Below are positions 53,316-63,024 of a stretch of 64,000 nt of DNA, one piece after another. How positions within the stretch are numbered: the stretch's first letter is position 1; the number at the start of each line of letters is the position of its first letter. Source of the stretch: VFBF01 sp964530695 (GTDB taxonomy: Bacteria; Pseudomonadota; Alphaproteobacteria; Caulobacterales; Aquidulcibacteraceae); assembly GCA_964530695.1 (NCBI GenBank), contig CAZGYQ010000006.1:1-64000 (forward strand). The letters are read 5' to 3'. Under the pieces are notes generated by a model, which did no database searches, was not told where the DNA came from, and saw only the letters and a program-made list of their open reading frames with translations. A program made the position numbers and the translations under genes.

Positions 53316-53959
53316 TGGCGACGCTCTTCAACTACTGGCGCTCGGGCACCTCGCACCGGACGCGCATCGCACTGGCGTTGAAGGGCGTGGCCTGCGAGCA
53401 GGTCGCGATCGATCTCACGGCGTCGGCGCAGCGCGATCCGGATTTTCTCGCGCGCAATCCGCAGGGGCTCGTTCCCGCTTTCGTCACCGACGACGGCGAG
53501 ACGCTCACGCAGTCGATGGCGATCATCGAATGGCTTGAGGAAACCCATCCCACACCGCCGCTGCTGCCGCGCGATCCCGTGGCGCGCGCGAAGGTCCGCG
53601 CCATCGCAAACGCGGTGGCGTGCGATATCCACCCGCTCGGCAATCTCCGCGTGCTGCAGTACCTGCGCAAGGAATACGGCCAGGACGAAGCCGGCGTCGC
53701 CGCCTGGGCCACGCGCTGGATCAGGGACGGCTTCACCGCCATCGAACAGATGCTCGCCGAGAGCCCGAAAGGACCGTGGTGCTGGGGAGATGCGCCGACC
53801 CTCGCCGACGTCTGCGTCGTGCCGCAGATCTACGCGGCGGTCTCGCGCTACGGCCTCGACATCCGCCACTGGCGCCGCCTCGCCGAAGTCGACATGGCCG
53901 CCGCCGCGCACCCCGCCTTCCAGATCGCACATCCCACAAGACAGCCGGACGCGCGATGA
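53315..53959 (+). CDS. maiA: Maleylacetoacetate isomerase (zeta-class GST)
   Basis: A 214-residue zeta GST. The catalytic region reads YWRSGTSHRTRIALALKG, close to the family SSCSxR/SSASYR motif; the cis-proline loop LVPAFVTDDGETLTQSMAIIEWLEE and the downstream cap domain with TLADVCVVPQIYAA are present. It isomerises maleylacetoacetate (or maleylpyruvate) using glutathione. Start overlaps the upstream hydrolase stop. Pairing with an FAH-type enzyme implies a short catabolic operon. Confidence 0.9.
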   Translation: MATLFNYWRSGTSHRTRIALALKGVACEQVAIDLTASAQRDPDFLARNPQGLVPAFVTDDGETLTQSMAIIEWLEETHPTPPLLPRDPVARAKVRAIANAVACDIHPLGNLRVLQYLRKEYGQDEAGVAAWATRWIRDGFTAIEQMLAESPKGPWCWGDAPTLADVCVVPQIYAAVSRYGLDIRHWRRLAEVDMAAAAHPAFQIAHPTRQPDAR

Positions 53960-53998
53960 GCTAAAATAGACAACGGTGTGGGACCGAAGGGGACAAAG

Positions 53999-56002
53999 AT
54001 GACCGCAAGATTTCTGCTGGCGATTTTCTTCGCGCTTGCGCTCGGCGCGCCCGCCGTCGCCCAGCCGCCGCCGGCTTCGGTCTATGGTCGGCTTCCCAGC
54101 ATGGACGACGTGGCGATCTCCCCCGATGGGCGCCACGTCATCGTCGTTGTGAACGCCGACAGCAATTCGTACGCGCAAATCTACGATATCGACGCCCAGC
54201 GAGCCGCCTTCGCAGTCAGACCGCCGGAAGACCACATCCTGCGGGGCGTCGGCTGGGCCAGCGAGTCGATCGCCACCTTCGTCATCAGCAAGACGCTGAC
54301 AAGCGATCAGGCGACGGCGGCGGGGTATGAGCGGCGCGGCGCGCAGCGGCTCTTCGAATACTACCGCGTCGGCACTCTCTCTCTGGCAGACAGGCGCATG
54401 AGGCTCATGATGGAGAAGGAGAGCGCGAGCTGGGCGGCTTCGCGGCTCGATGATCTTCAGGCGCCCATCGTCGGCGATCCCGGATTCGGCCGCATGCTCG
54501 GGCGCACATCGCCCACGCGCGACGGACGGCTGGCGGTCTTCCGCGTCAACCTGCTCACGGGCGACGGCCGCATCCAGCAGAGCGCATCGCCGGACAGCTG
54601 GGACATGCTCCTCGACGAGTCCGGCCGGCTCGTGGCGCGCACGGAGTCGCAGGAGAACACCAACCGCTGGAAGCTGTTCTCGGTCCAGGGCGACGCTGAA
54701 CGGCAGATAGACGAAGGCGAGTCGGAGACCGGCGCGCCGCCGCCCCTTCTCGGATTGCTCGCGGACGGACGTCTCGCGACCCTTGAGACGCCGGAAGGCG
54801 GCGACCGGGTTGGGCTCTATGGCGTGGATCTCGCGACGGGCGCCCATACCCTCGTCCACGAGGCCCTGCGCCACGACACAACCAGCGCCATCGCCGATCC
54901 CTGGACGCGGCGCATTGTCGGCGCGCAGTGGACCGAAGATCTGCCGAAACAGCACTTCTTCGAACCGGGTCTCGCCGCCATCGCCGGAGACGTGACGGCG
55001 ACGTTCGCTGGAGGCTATGGGCTGGTGCTGTCCTGGTCGCGCGACATGCGACGCATCCTCGTATTTGGCGAGGCCCCTGGAAACGCCGGCTCCTACTATG
55101 TCTATGAACCAGCGGAAAAACGCCTCCGGAAGCTCGGCGCCCTCTATCCCGAATTGCCGCCGGAAGGCGTTTCGTCGGTTTCAGGCATTACCTACCCCGC
55201 CCGCGACGGTGTGCGCATACCGGCCTATCTGACCGTCCCCAACGGACTGGAGCCGCGCAACATGCCGCTTGTCGTGCTCGTCCACGGCGGCCCGCATTCG
55301 CGTGATTCCTGGACGTTCAACTGGTGGGCCCAGTTCATCGCCTCGCGCGGCTACATGGTGCTGCAACCAAATTTCCGGGGCTCCAGAGGGTACGGCGAGG
55401 CATGGCTGGAAGCAGGCCGGCGCGAATGGGGCGGCCGCATGCAGACCGACGTCGAGGACGGCGTCGCCGCGCTGGTGCGCACCGGCCGGGTCGATGCGAA
55501 GCGGGTGTGCATCGTCGGCGCGAGCTACGGCGGCTATGCCGCACTCGCGGGCGTCACGCTCACGCCCGAACGCTACGCCTGCGCGGTGAGCATCAACGGC
55601 GTGTCGGACCTGTCGCTGATGCTCCGGCAGGAAATGCAGGGAGATGCAAATGGCCCGAGCGCTGACTTCTGGCAGCTTTCGATTGGCAATCGCGCGGAAG
55701 ACGCCGCGCGCATCCGCGCCGTCTCGCCGGCGAATCTCGCGGCCAACGTAAGGGCGCCAGTGTTGCTGATGCACTCGACGGAAGATTCAGTCGTGCCGCC
55801 GGAGCAGACGAAAATCATGGCGCGACGCCTGCGCGATGCGGGAAAGCCGCCGCGCGTGGTGGTGCTGACCGGAGACGACCACTGGCTGTCCGCCGCCGCG
55901 ACGCGCACGCAGATGCTTGAGGAGATCGAAACGTTCCTCGCCCAGAACCTCGGCGTCACGACACCGGCCGTGACGACGCCGCCTGCAGCGACGCCGCCAT
56001 GA
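53999..56002 (+). CDS. Prolyl oligopeptidase family (S9) peptidase, exported
   Basis: A 667-residue protein with a signal peptide (about 1-21, LLAIFFALALGAPAVAQ), an N-terminal beta-propeller region of about 370 residues and an alpha/beta-hydrolase catalytic domain. The triad is visible: nucleophile serine in GASYGGYA, aspartate in HSTEDSVVPPEQ and histidine in DDHWLS. It belongs to the S9C/dipeptidyl-peptidase-like branch and likely cleaves short peptides in the periplasm. ATG 53999 was preferred over an earlier in-frame ATG (53978) because it starts the signal peptide and follows AGGGGACAAAG. Confidence 0.9.
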   Translation: MTARFLLAIFFALALGAPAVAQPPPASVYGRLPSMDDVAISPDGRHVIVVVNADSNSYAQIYDIDAQRAAFAVRPPEDHILRGVGWASESIATFVISKTLTSDQATAAGYERRGAQRLFEYYRVGTLSLADRRMRLMMEKESASWAASRLDDLQAPIVGDPGFGRMLGRTSPTRDGRLAVFRVNLLTGDGRIQQSASPDSWDMLLDESGRLVARTESQENTNRWKLFSVQGDAERQIDEGESETGAPPPLLGLLADGRLATLETPEGGDRVGLYGVDLATGAHTLVHEALRHDTTSAIADPWTRRIVGAQWTEDLPKQHFFEPGLAAIAGDVTATFAGGYGLVLSWSRDMRRILVFGEAPGNAGSYYVYEPAEKRLRKLGALYPELPPEGVSSVSGITYPARDGVRIPAYLTVPNGLEPRNMPLVVLVHGGPHSRDSWTFNWWAQFIASRGYMVLQPNFRGSRGYGEAWLEAGRREWGGRMQTDVEDGVAALVRTGRVDAKRVCIVGASYGGYAALAGVTLTPERYACAVSINGVSDLSLMLRQEMQGDANGPSADFWQLSIGNRAEDAARIRAVSPANLAANVRAPVLLMHSTEDSVVPPEQTKIMARRLRDAGKPPRVVVLTGDDHWLSAAATRTQMLEEIETFLAQNLGVTTPAVTTPPAATPP

Positions 56003-56013
56003 CCGCCCTCGAT

Positions 56014-56379
56014 TCAGCTCGCCTTCTTGCCGAAGAGCTTGCCGAAGATGCCCTTTGCGGCTTCGCCGCCGATGTTGCCGACGGCAGCCATGGCCTGATC
56101 CTTGGCGCTATCGATCGCGTCGCCGACGGCGCCTTCGCTCAGGAGCTTTTCCTTGCCGGTCTCGATCAGCTTGGCGAGCATCGAGGAGATCACGTCTTCG
56201 GTCAGGCCGGTGTCCGCCGCCGCCGCCTTGATCGCGAGATCCTTGCCGCCGCCGATGTGCTGCGAAAGCGCCTTGGCCACACGCACCGACTGGTCCTTGT
56301 CGAGGCCCACGGGTTCGCCCGCCTGCGCGGCGAGATCGTCGCCAAGGGAAGAGAGAATTTTCGAGATGTCGATGGCCAT
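56014..56379 (-). CDS. Small helical protein, YidB/DUF937-like
   Basis: A 121-residue soluble protein with DISKILSSLGDDLAAQAGEPVGLDKDQSVRVAKALSQHI and a C-terminal basic tail (GKLFGKKAS). The heptad-like helices resemble DUF937/YidB-type proteins, but similarity is weak and the function unknown. ATG 56379 was chosen over the longer arginine-rich upstream reading. It is convergent with the peptidase, 11 bases away. Confidence 0.65.
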   Translation of the reverse strand: MAIDISKILSSLGDDLAAQAGEPVGLDKDQSVRVAKALSQHIGGGKDLAIKAAAADTGLTEDVISSMLAKLIETGKEKLLSEGAVGDAIDSAKDQAMAAVGNIGGEAAKGIFGKLFGKKAS

Positions 56380-56475
56380 GGCGGAACCCCTGCGGTGTCG
56401 GCGGCGATGTGAACGGCGCTGGACTAGCACCGCGCACTGTCTAGGGCTCGTTTCGAGATGGTAACGTGACGTCCG

Positions 56476-56688
56476 TCACGCCTTCTTCAGAAATTCCGTG
56501 CGCAGCACGAGGCCCTTCACCTTCTCGGCGTTGCACTCGATCTCGGCGGGATCGTCCGTGAGACGGATGTTCTTGACCACCGTCCCGCGCTTCAGCGTGA
56601 CGGATGTGCCCTTCACTTTCAGGTCCTTGATAAGGTGGACGGTGTCGCCGTCGGCGAGGATGTTGCCGTTGGCGTCGCGGGTTTCCAT
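56476..56688 (-). CDS. YjdM/PhnA-like alkylphosphonate protein, C-terminal domain only
   Basis: A 70-residue protein matching only the C-terminal half of E. coli YjdM (about 110 residues): DANGNILADGDTVHLIKDLKVKGTS and GTVVKNIRLTDDP align well. The N-terminal zinc ribbon is absent; translation starts at ATG 56688 just before the domain. The name PhnA is historical; no phosphonate role is proven. A short form of this kind occurs as a stand-alone domain in other proteobacteria. Confidence 0.8.
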   Translation of the reverse strand: METRDANGNILADGDTVHLIKDLKVKGTSVTLKRGTVVKNIRLTDDPAEIECNAEKVKGLVLRTEFLKKA

Positions 56689-56725
56689 GAGTCGATCCTA
56701 ACCTTTTTGAAGTGTGATCCCGTGC

Positions 56726-57262
56726 TCAACCAGAATAGACGAACGCCGCCCGATACTCTCCCGGCATAAATATAAACAAGTCGCCGCCACACCCGCCCAA
56801 GGCATAGTAGCTTCCCGTTTCTACAAACGCGCGATCCAGCATTCTCTGTAGGTTCGGCGGCAGGTCAAAGCCAAATCCGTAGCGATTCAGATAGCCATCG
56901 AACGTCGTCGCCTGATTTACCGATGTAACCCCCTCGCCCGCAATACCTCCAGCGACAGGTGTTTCATGCCACTCACGGTAGCTGCTACAGCCGCGCGAGA
57001 CCGGAAGGTCGTGAAGAAAGGAAAGCGCATCCTTCTCCAGCGCATCAGCCGTTTTATGGGAAATCGAAAAAACAATCACACCCGCCTCATTGCCGCCTGG
57101 GCCGAAGCCGAAAGCCTGCCCCTGCTTGTAGACGACGCGACCGACTCCCGCGCGCGGCGGAACGGAACGATAGGCAATGACAGTATCGATCAGCATCCAA
57201 CCGCCGACGACCAATACCAAACACACAAGAATGGCGCGCGCGCGAGGGTCGAGGGTCGGCAC
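56726..57262 (-). CDS. Hypothetical membrane-anchored protein, AT-richer than its neighbours
   Basis: A 178-residue protein with one N-terminal helix (ILVCLVLVVGGWMLIDTVIAY), likely with the rest outside the cytoplasm. No family recognised. It has cysteines in CSSYREWHE and GGCGGDLF. The codon use and base composition (for example ATAAATATAAACAAG near the 3' end) are visibly AT-richer than ispG and other neighbours, suggesting relatively recent acquisition. It ends 37 bases before the YjdM-like gene on the same strand. Confidence 0.65.
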   Translation of the reverse strand: MPTLDPRARAILVCLVLVVGGWMLIDTVIAYRSVPPRAGVGRVVYKQGQAFGFGPGGNEAGVIVFSISHKTADALEKDALSFLHDLPVSRGCSSYREWHETPVAGGIAGEGVTSVNQATTFDGYLNRYGFGFDLPPNLQRMLDRAFVETGSYYALGGCGGDLFIFMPGEYRAAFVYSG

Positions 57263-57269
57263 GGACAGC

Positions 57270-58400
57270 TCAGACGATTTCGGCCGGTGGGGCGTTCCGC
57301 ATCGCTTCCGCCCGCTTCTCGACGAGTTCGACGATGTGATCCACCATCGCCTCGTTCGAGACCTTGTGATCCGGTTTCCCGCTCACATACATCATGCCGC
57401 TCCCGGCGCCGCCGCCGGTGAAGCCGAGATCGGTCATCAGCGCCTCGCCCGGGCCGTTCACGACGCAGCCGATGATCGAGAGCGTGATCGGTTCGGCGAT
57501 GTGCGCAAGACGCGACTCCAGCTTCTCCACCGTGTCGATCACGTTGAAGCCCTGCCGCGCACAAGAGGGACACGCGATGATGTTCACGCCGCGGCTGCGC
57601 AGGCCGAGCGACTTGAGCAGATCGTGACCGACCTTTACCTCTTCCACCGGATCGGCGGCGAGCGAGACGCGGATCGTGTCGCCGATCCCGGCCCACAAGA
57701 GCGCGCCCATGCCGATGGACGACTTCACCGTGCCCATGCGCAGCGCGCCCGCCTCGGTGACGCCCACATGCAGCGGCGCATCGGTCGCTTCGGCGAGTTG
57801 CTGGTAGGCCGCGACCGCGAGGAAGACGTCGGACGCTTTCACGGAAATCTTGTACGCGTGGAAATCATGCTCCTCGAGCATGGCGGCGTGGCGCAGCGCG
57901 CTCTCGACCATCGCCTCCGGACAGGGCTCGCCGTACTTCTCCAGCAGTTCGTTCTCGAGCGAACCGGCGTTCACGCCGATGCGCATGGAGCAGCCGTGAT
58001 CCTTCGCCGCCTGCACGACCTCCTTCACCCGCGCGGAGGAGCCGATGTTGCCGGGGTTGATGCGCAGGCAGGCCGCGCCGGCGATCGCGGCCTCGACGCC
58101 GCGTTTGTAGTGGAAGTGGATGTCGGCGACGATCGGCACGCTGACCGCCTTCACGATCGCCGGCAGCGCCGCGGTCGATTCCTGGTCCGGACAGGAGACG
58201 CGCACGATGTCGGCGCCCGCCTCCTCCATCCGCAGGACCTGCGCGATCGTCGCCTGCGCGTCGGAGGTCAGCGTGTTCGTCATCGACTGCACGGTGATCG
58301 GCGCGCCGCCGCCCACCGGGACCCTGCCGACGTGAATCCGCCGCGAGACGCGCCGTTCGATGCGCCGCCAGGGGCGGATATGGTGCAGGTCGGCCGTCAT
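57270..58400 (-). CDS. ispG: IspG, 4-hydroxy-3-methylbut-2-enyl diphosphate synthase (flavodoxin)
   Basis: A 376-residue IspG. The TIM-barrel N-terminal part shows VPVGGGAPITVQSMTNT and IVADIHFHYKRG; the C-terminal [4Fe-4S] domain has the cluster cysteines in CPSCARQGFNV and GCVVNGPGE. It converts MEcPP to HMBPP in the MEP isoprenoid pathway. This is the short bacterial form, without the plant insert. It starts 68 bases downstream of the RodZ-like gene on the same strand and probably shares its transcript. Confidence 0.96.
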   Translation of the reverse strand: MTADLHHIRPWRRIERRVSRRIHVGRVPVGGGAPITVQSMTNTLTSDAQATIAQVLRMEEAGADIVRVSCPDQESTAALPAIVKAVSVPIVADIHFHYKRGVEAAIAGAACLRINPGNIGSSARVKEVVQAAKDHGCSMRIGVNAGSLENELLEKYGEPCPEAMVESALRHAAMLEEHDFHAYKISVKASDVFLAVAAYQQLAEATDAPLHVGVTEAGALRMGTVKSSIGMGALLWAGIGDTIRVSLAADPVEEVKVGHDLLKSLGLRSRGVNIIACPSCARQGFNVIDTVEKLESRLAHIAEPITLSIIGCVVNGPGEALMTDLGFTGGGAGSGMMYVSGKPDHKVSNEAMVDHIVELVEKRAEAMRNAPPAEIV

Positions 58401-58468
58401 GGAATCTCTTCGCCGCGTCGGCTGATACTTAGGCGCAGCGGAGCCGGGACGCTACCGTGGCGCGGCGC

Positions 58469-59329
58469 TCAGCCCTCGCCGACCGGCGCCGTGGGCGCGG
58501 GCGGCGTCGCCGCGATCCTGTCGACCTGACGGCCGAGGACGGGAGCCCCCGCGTCGCCCAGCAGGCCGACGAGCGCGCCGTTCAGCAACACCTCGAACGC
58601 GCCGCCGTCCTTGGCATGCAGCGTCCAGTTGCCGCCGACGTCAGGGCGGTAGGTCTCGCCCGCCTGGATGGTGCGCGAGACAAAAATGGTGCCGTCGGGT
58701 CCGCGCACCTCAAGCCACGCGGGAACCGTCGCGCGTATCTCGACCACCTGGGTGGACAGCCCGCCCCAGGGATCTTCAGCCACCGCCGGTGCCGGCGCGG
58801 CGGGAATGGCCGCCTCGGCGCGTTCGGTTCGGGTCTGCGCCGGCGCGGGGGGCGCTTCGGTCGAGCCGTCCTGCATCGCCCGCCAGCCGACGAAGGCCGC
58901 GCAGACAACCGCGAGCGCAGCTGCGGCGAGCCAGGGACGTTCCGGCGCCGGCTTGGAGTCCGGGTTGCGGATCTGGTCGCCGGCGTCCTCGCGCAGGCGC
59001 GCGCTCTCGTTTTCGTACTGGAAAAGCAGTTCCTCGCCGGTCATGCCGAGAAACTTCACGTAGCTGCGGAGGTAGGCCTTGGCGTAGGCCTTACCGGGAA
59101 TGAGATTGACGTTCATCGTCTCGAGGGCGGCGATGTACTCCACGCGGATGCGGGTCTTGGCCGCCACCTGCTCGAGCGAAAGGCCCTGCGCTTCGCGCGC
59201 GGTGCGCAGCTTCGTGCCCGCTCTCATGTTCGGCTCCATGGCGGGAAGGACAGCCGCAGGGCGGGCTTGAGGGCGCGCGGCGGGCGTTTCATTTCCGTCA
59301 TGAGGAGCGCCTGGAGGAGGATTGAACAT
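58469..59329 (-). CDS. RodZ-like helix-turn-helix membrane protein (DUF4115)
   Basis: A 286-residue protein with an N-terminal cytosolic HTH of the Cro/C1 type (GTKLRTAREAQGLSLEQVAAKTRIRVEYIAALE), a single transmembrane helix near 133-150 (LAAAALAVVCAAFVGW), a proline/alanine-rich periplasmic linker and a C-terminal beta-domain (DUF4115: VPAWLEVRGPDGTIFVSRTI). This is the RodZ architecture, linking MreB to the cell-wall machinery. Placement before ispG is a common alphaproteobacterial order. Start at ATG 59329. Confidence 0.87.
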   Translation of the reverse strand: MFNPPPGAPHDGNETPAARPQARPAAVLPAMEPNMRAGTKLRTAREAQGLSLEQVAAKTRIRVEYIAALETMNVNLIPGKAYAKAYLRSYVKFLGMTGEELLFQYENESARLREDAGDQIRNPDSKPAPERPWLAAAALAVVCAAFVGWRAMQDGSTEAPPAPAQTRTERAEAAIPAAPAPAVAEDPWGGLSTQVVEIRATVPAWLEVRGPDGTIFVSRTIQAGETYRPDVGGNWTLHAKDGGAFEVLLNGALVGLLGDAGAPVLGRQVDRIAATPPAPTAPVGEG

Positions 59330-59475
59330 GGTCTCTTGTTTCCGTCGGCAGTGCGCCGCACGCCGTCGCAGTGAAATTTAAGCAAGTTCCGCGCCGCGTT
59401 CATCCTACTCACATGCGGCAGGTCATTCAACGATACGTCTGGTTAATCCCGCGTTCACTGCAGCGGACGAGACGC

Positions 59476-61740
59476 TCAGAGTGCGACGCCCTCGCGCTTG
59501 GCCCAGGCGCTCAGTTCGGGGCGCAGCGACGTGTTGTGCGACTTCAGCAGGCTCTCCAGCTCCGCATGCGCGGCCTGCGCATCGAGGCTGCGGAGCATTC
59601 GCTTGACCGGCCCGATGCCCGCCGCCGGCATGGACAGCCTGTCATATCCGAGCGCGATCAGGGTCATCGCCTCCAGCGGCTTGCCGGCCGCCTCGCCGCA
59701 GACAGACAGGGGCAGCCCCGCCTCGGCGGCCTGTTCGCGGATGAAACGCAGGAACTTGAGCGCCGGCGCGCTGAGGATGTCATAGCGGTCGGCGACGCGC
59801 GGATTGCTGCGGTCGGCGGCGAAGAAATACTGCATCAGGTCGTTGGTGCCGATGCTGAGGAAGTCGGCCTTTCCCGCCAGCATGCCGATGGCGAAGGCGA
59901 TGGCCGGCGCCTCGATCATCACGCCGACCTCGAGCTTCGCCGGGCCGTTGCGCTTGCGCGCCTGGGCGACGGCGAGTTCCTTCTCGACGATGTCGCGCGC
60001 GTCGATGAACTCCTGCGGCACGGTGACCAGCGGGAACATGATGCGCAGGTGCTTGCCTTCGGCCGCCTCGATGAGCGCGCGCACCTGCGTGCGCAGCAAC
60101 GCCGGACGTTCCAGCCCGATGCGCAGCGCGCGCCAGCCGAGCGCCGGGTTTTCCTCCCGCTCCGTCGGCACATAGGAGAGCACCTTGTCGCCGCCGACAT
60201 CGAGCGTGCGGAAGGTGACGGGACGGTCCCCCGCCGCTGCGAGCACATCGCTATAGAGCTTGATCTGTTCGCTGGTGCGCGGAAGCCGCTCGGACACCAT
60301 GAACTGGAACTCGGTGCGGAAGAGGCCGATGCCCTTGGCCGCCGTGTCGCCGAGATGCTGCACATCGAGCATGAGGCCCGCGTTCAGCAGCAGCGCGATT
60401 TCCGCGCCATCGCGCGTGACGGCGGGATCATCGCGCTGGCGGGCGAACTCCTCGGCCTGCGCGGAGCGCAGTTCGAGGCGTTGTTCGTAGGCGACGACGA
60501 CTTCCGGCTCCGGCCGCAGACGCGCCTCGCCGCGTTCGCCGTCGAGCACGATGCGGTCGCCCGCTTCCACGCGCGCGCCGATCTGCGTCAGACGCCCGAC
60601 CATCGGAATCCCGAGCGCCTTGGCGATGATGGTGGCGTGCGATGAAGCGCCGCCCTCTTCCAGCGCCACGCCCTTGAGGCGATCGGCGCCGTAGTCCAGA
60701 AGCTCCGCAGGACCGATGTCGCGGGCGATGAGGATGGCGTCCTCCGGCAGCGACAGCTTGTCGTCGCCGTCGGGCGAAGCGAGCGCGCGCATCAGCCGGT
60801 TATCGAGATCCTCCAGATCGTGCATCTGGTCGCGCATGTAGGCGTCGCGCGCGGCCTGCATCTTGGCGCGGTGCTCGGCGCGGGCGCGTTCGGCCGAGGC
60901 TTCCGCGGACAACCCGTCGCGCACGGCGCGCTTCAGGCGCGCTTCCCAGGAACGATCGTTCGCCAGCATCCGGAACGTTTCGAGCACTTCGCGCGATTGC
61001 CCGGAAAGCCTGCCCGGATCGCTTTCAATGTGCTCGTCGATGGTCTTGCGCACGCGCGCGAGCGCCGCATCGAGGCGCGCCTCTTCCTTGACGGGATCGT
61101 CGGAGAACGCACGCCCTAGCGGCGCGTGCGGTTCGTGCAGCACCGCGCGGCCGATGGCGAGGCCGTCTGCAAACGCGCGCCCCACAAGCCGCTCGGGACG
61201 GCTCGGGCGGACTTCGACTTCCTGCAGGCCCGTGAGATCGCCGAAGCTGCCCGCCGCCACCATCTCCATGAGCACCATGGCGACGATCTGCAGCGACTCG
61301 ACCTCCTCCTCGCTGTAGACCCGCGCCGCGCGGTTCTGCACGACGAGCACGCCGAAGACGCGCTCGGACCGCACGATGGGCACGCCGAGAAATGCGTTGA
61401 ACGGATCCTCGCCGGTTTCCGGACGATAGGAAAAGCGCGAGTGATGCGGCGCGTCGGCGATGTTCAGCGGACGGGCGGTTTCCGCCACGAGCCCGACGAG
61501 ACCTTCATTTTCCTTCAGCCGCGTGCGGTGAACCGCCTCGGGCTTGAGGCCCTCGGTCGCGAACAGCTCGTGGATGATGCCGCGCTTCAGGTAGATCGAG
61601 CACACGTCGGCGACCATCGTCGAGGCGATCATGGTCACGAGGCGGTTGAGCTTCGCCTGCGCCGTGTCGGACGTGTTCGTGATCTCGCGCAGCTTGCGCA
61701 CGAGCACGCGCGCCGCGCCGGGGGCGGGCGTGGCGTTCAT
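59476..61740 (-). CDS. ptsP: PtsP, nitrogen-related PEP-phosphotransferase enzyme I (EI-Ntr)
   Basis: A 754-residue protein with an N-terminal GAF domain (LNRLVTMIASTMVADVCSIY; NEGLVGLVAETARPLNIADAPHH), then the PTS enzyme I domain. The phospho-accepting histidine lies in GGASSHATIIAKAL, the PEP-binding region in IGTNDLMQYFFAADR and the cysteine-containing segment in LPLSVCGEAAG. EI-Ntr phosphorylates NPr and then EIIA-Ntr in nitrogen, potassium and stress signalling. It lies 3 bases downstream of lysC; the conserved lysC-ptsP pairing is seen in Caulobacterales. Confidence 0.95.
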   Translation of the reverse strand: MNATPAPGAARVLVRKLREITNTSDTAQAKLNRLVTMIASTMVADVCSIYLKRGIIHELFATEGLKPEAVHRTRLKENEGLVGLVAETARPLNIADAPHHSRFSYRPETGEDPFNAFLGVPIVRSERVFGVLVVQNRAARVYSEEEVESLQIVAMVLMEMVAAGSFGDLTGLQEVEVRPSRPERLVGRAFADGLAIGRAVLHEPHAPLGRAFSDDPVKEEARLDAALARVRKTIDEHIESDPGRLSGQSREVLETFRMLANDRSWEARLKRAVRDGLSAEASAERARAEHRAKMQAARDAYMRDQMHDLEDLDNRLMRALASPDGDDKLSLPEDAILIARDIGPAELLDYGADRLKGVALEEGGASSHATIIAKALGIPMVGRLTQIGARVEAGDRIVLDGERGEARLRPEPEVVVAYEQRLELRSAQAEEFARQRDDPAVTRDGAEIALLLNAGLMLDVQHLGDTAAKGIGLFRTEFQFMVSERLPRTSEQIKLYSDVLAAAGDRPVTFRTLDVGGDKVLSYVPTEREENPALGWRALRIGLERPALLRTQVRALIEAAEGKHLRIMFPLVTVPQEFIDARDIVEKELAVAQARKRNGPAKLEVGVMIEAPAIAFAIGMLAGKADFLSIGTNDLMQYFFAADRSNPRVADRYDILSAPALKFLRFIREQAAEAGLPLSVCGEAAGKPLEAMTLIALGYDRLSMPAAGIGPVKRMLRSLDAQAAHAELESLLKSHNTSLRPELSAWAKREGVAL

Positions 61741-61743
61741 CCG

Positions 61744-63024
61744 TTACGCGGCATCGAGGCCGTAGGCGGTGTGCAGCGCGCGCACGGCGAGTTCGACGTA
61801 CTGGGAATCGATGATGACGGAGATCTTGATCTCCGACGTCGCGATGACCTCGATGTTGATCCCCTTCGCGGCGAGCGCCGAGAACATGGTGCGGGCCACG
61901 CCGACCTGGCTTTTCATGCCGATGCCGATCACGCTCACCTTCGCCACGTCGCGCTTGATGTGCAGTTCGTCGAACACGATCTTCTCGCCCGCAGCATGCA
62001 GGATTTCGTCGGCGCGGGGCGCGTCGCGGTCGGGACACGTGAACACGATGTTCTGCTTGCCTTCCTGGCGCGACTGGCTCTGGACGATCATGTCGACGTT
62101 GATGTTGGCGTCAGCAAGGCGGCCGAAGATGTCCGCCGCGACCCCGGGCGCGTCGACCACGCCGATCAGCGACACCTTCGCTTCGTCGCGCGAATAGGCC
62201 ACGCCCGACACGATCTGCTTTTCCACGATCTCTTCCTCGTCACATACGATGGTGCCGGCGTTGGGTTCGCCCGGCTCCACGAAACTCGACAACACCCTGA
62301 CCGGCACGCGCTGCGCCATGGCGAGCTCCACCGAGCGCGTCTGCAGCACCTTGGCCCCGAGCGAGGCCATCTCCAGCATTTCCTCGTAGGAGATCTTGTC
62401 GATCCGCCGCGCTTTCGGAACGATCCGCGGATCGGTCGTGTAGACGCCGTCGACGTCCGTGTAGATGTCGCAGCGATTGGCCTTCAGCGCCGCCGCGATC
62501 GCCACCGCGGAGGTGTCCGAGCCGCCGCGCCCGAGGGTCGTGATGCGATCGTCGGCGGTGATGCCCTGGAAGCCGGGGATCACGGCCACCTCACCTGAAT
62601 CGATGGCGCGCGCGAGATCGCCGTTCTCGTCGATCGTATCGATGCGCGCCTTGGCGTGCGCGACGTCGGTGCGCAGCGGCATCTGCCAGTTCTGCCAGGA
62701 GCGCGCCGGAATGCCCAGCTGGCGCAGCGCGAGCGCGAGAAGCCCGGTCGTCACCTGCTCGCCGGTGGAGACGATCACGTCGTACTCGTCATCGAAGCCG
62801 GGGCCGCCCGCCGCCGGGCCGTTCGCGGTCTCGCCGCCGGCGTCGCGGGCGAGCTTCACCAGCCGGTCGGTCTCCCCCGACATGGCCGAGACGACGACGG
62901 CGATGCCCTTCGCCTTGCCATCGGGCCCGGGCTTGCGCTCCGCCGCCACGATCCGCGCCACGCGCCGGATCCGTTCCACGTCGCCCACCGACGTGCCGCC
63001 GAATTTCATCACCACACGCGTCAT
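61744..63024 (-). CDS. lysC: LysC, aspartate kinase
   Basis: A 426-residue monofunctional aspartokinase. The N-terminal KFGGTSVGD motif, the GRGGSDTSAVAIAAALKA nucleotide-binding segment and DVDGVYTTDPRIVP are typical; two C-terminal ACT domains (SLIGVVDAPGVAADIFGRL; VSVIGIGMKSQVGVARTMFSALA) bind lysine/threonine for feedback control. It catalyses the first step of Asp-family amino-acid and diaminopimelate synthesis. ATG 63024 is 165 bases from the divergent ubiG. Confidence 0.96.
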   Translation of the reverse strand: MTRVVMKFGGTSVGDVERIRRVARIVAAERKPGPDGKAKGIAVVVSAMSGETDRLVKLARDAGGETANGPAAGGPGFDDEYDVIVSTGEQVTTGLLALALRQLGIPARSWQNWQMPLRTDVAHAKARIDTIDENGDLARAIDSGEVAVIPGFQGITADDRITTLGRGGSDTSAVAIAAALKANRCDIYTDVDGVYTTDPRIVPKARRIDKISYEEMLEMASLGAKVLQTRSVELAMAQRVPVRVLSSFVEPGEPNAGTIVCDEEEIVEKQIVSGVAYSRDEAKVSLIGVVDAPGVAADIFGRLADANINVDMIVQSQSRQEGKQNIVFTCPDRDAPRADEILHAAGEKIVFDELHIKRDVAKVSVIGIGMKSQVGVARTMFSALAAKGINIEVIATSEIKISVIIDSQYVELAVRALHTAYGLDAA

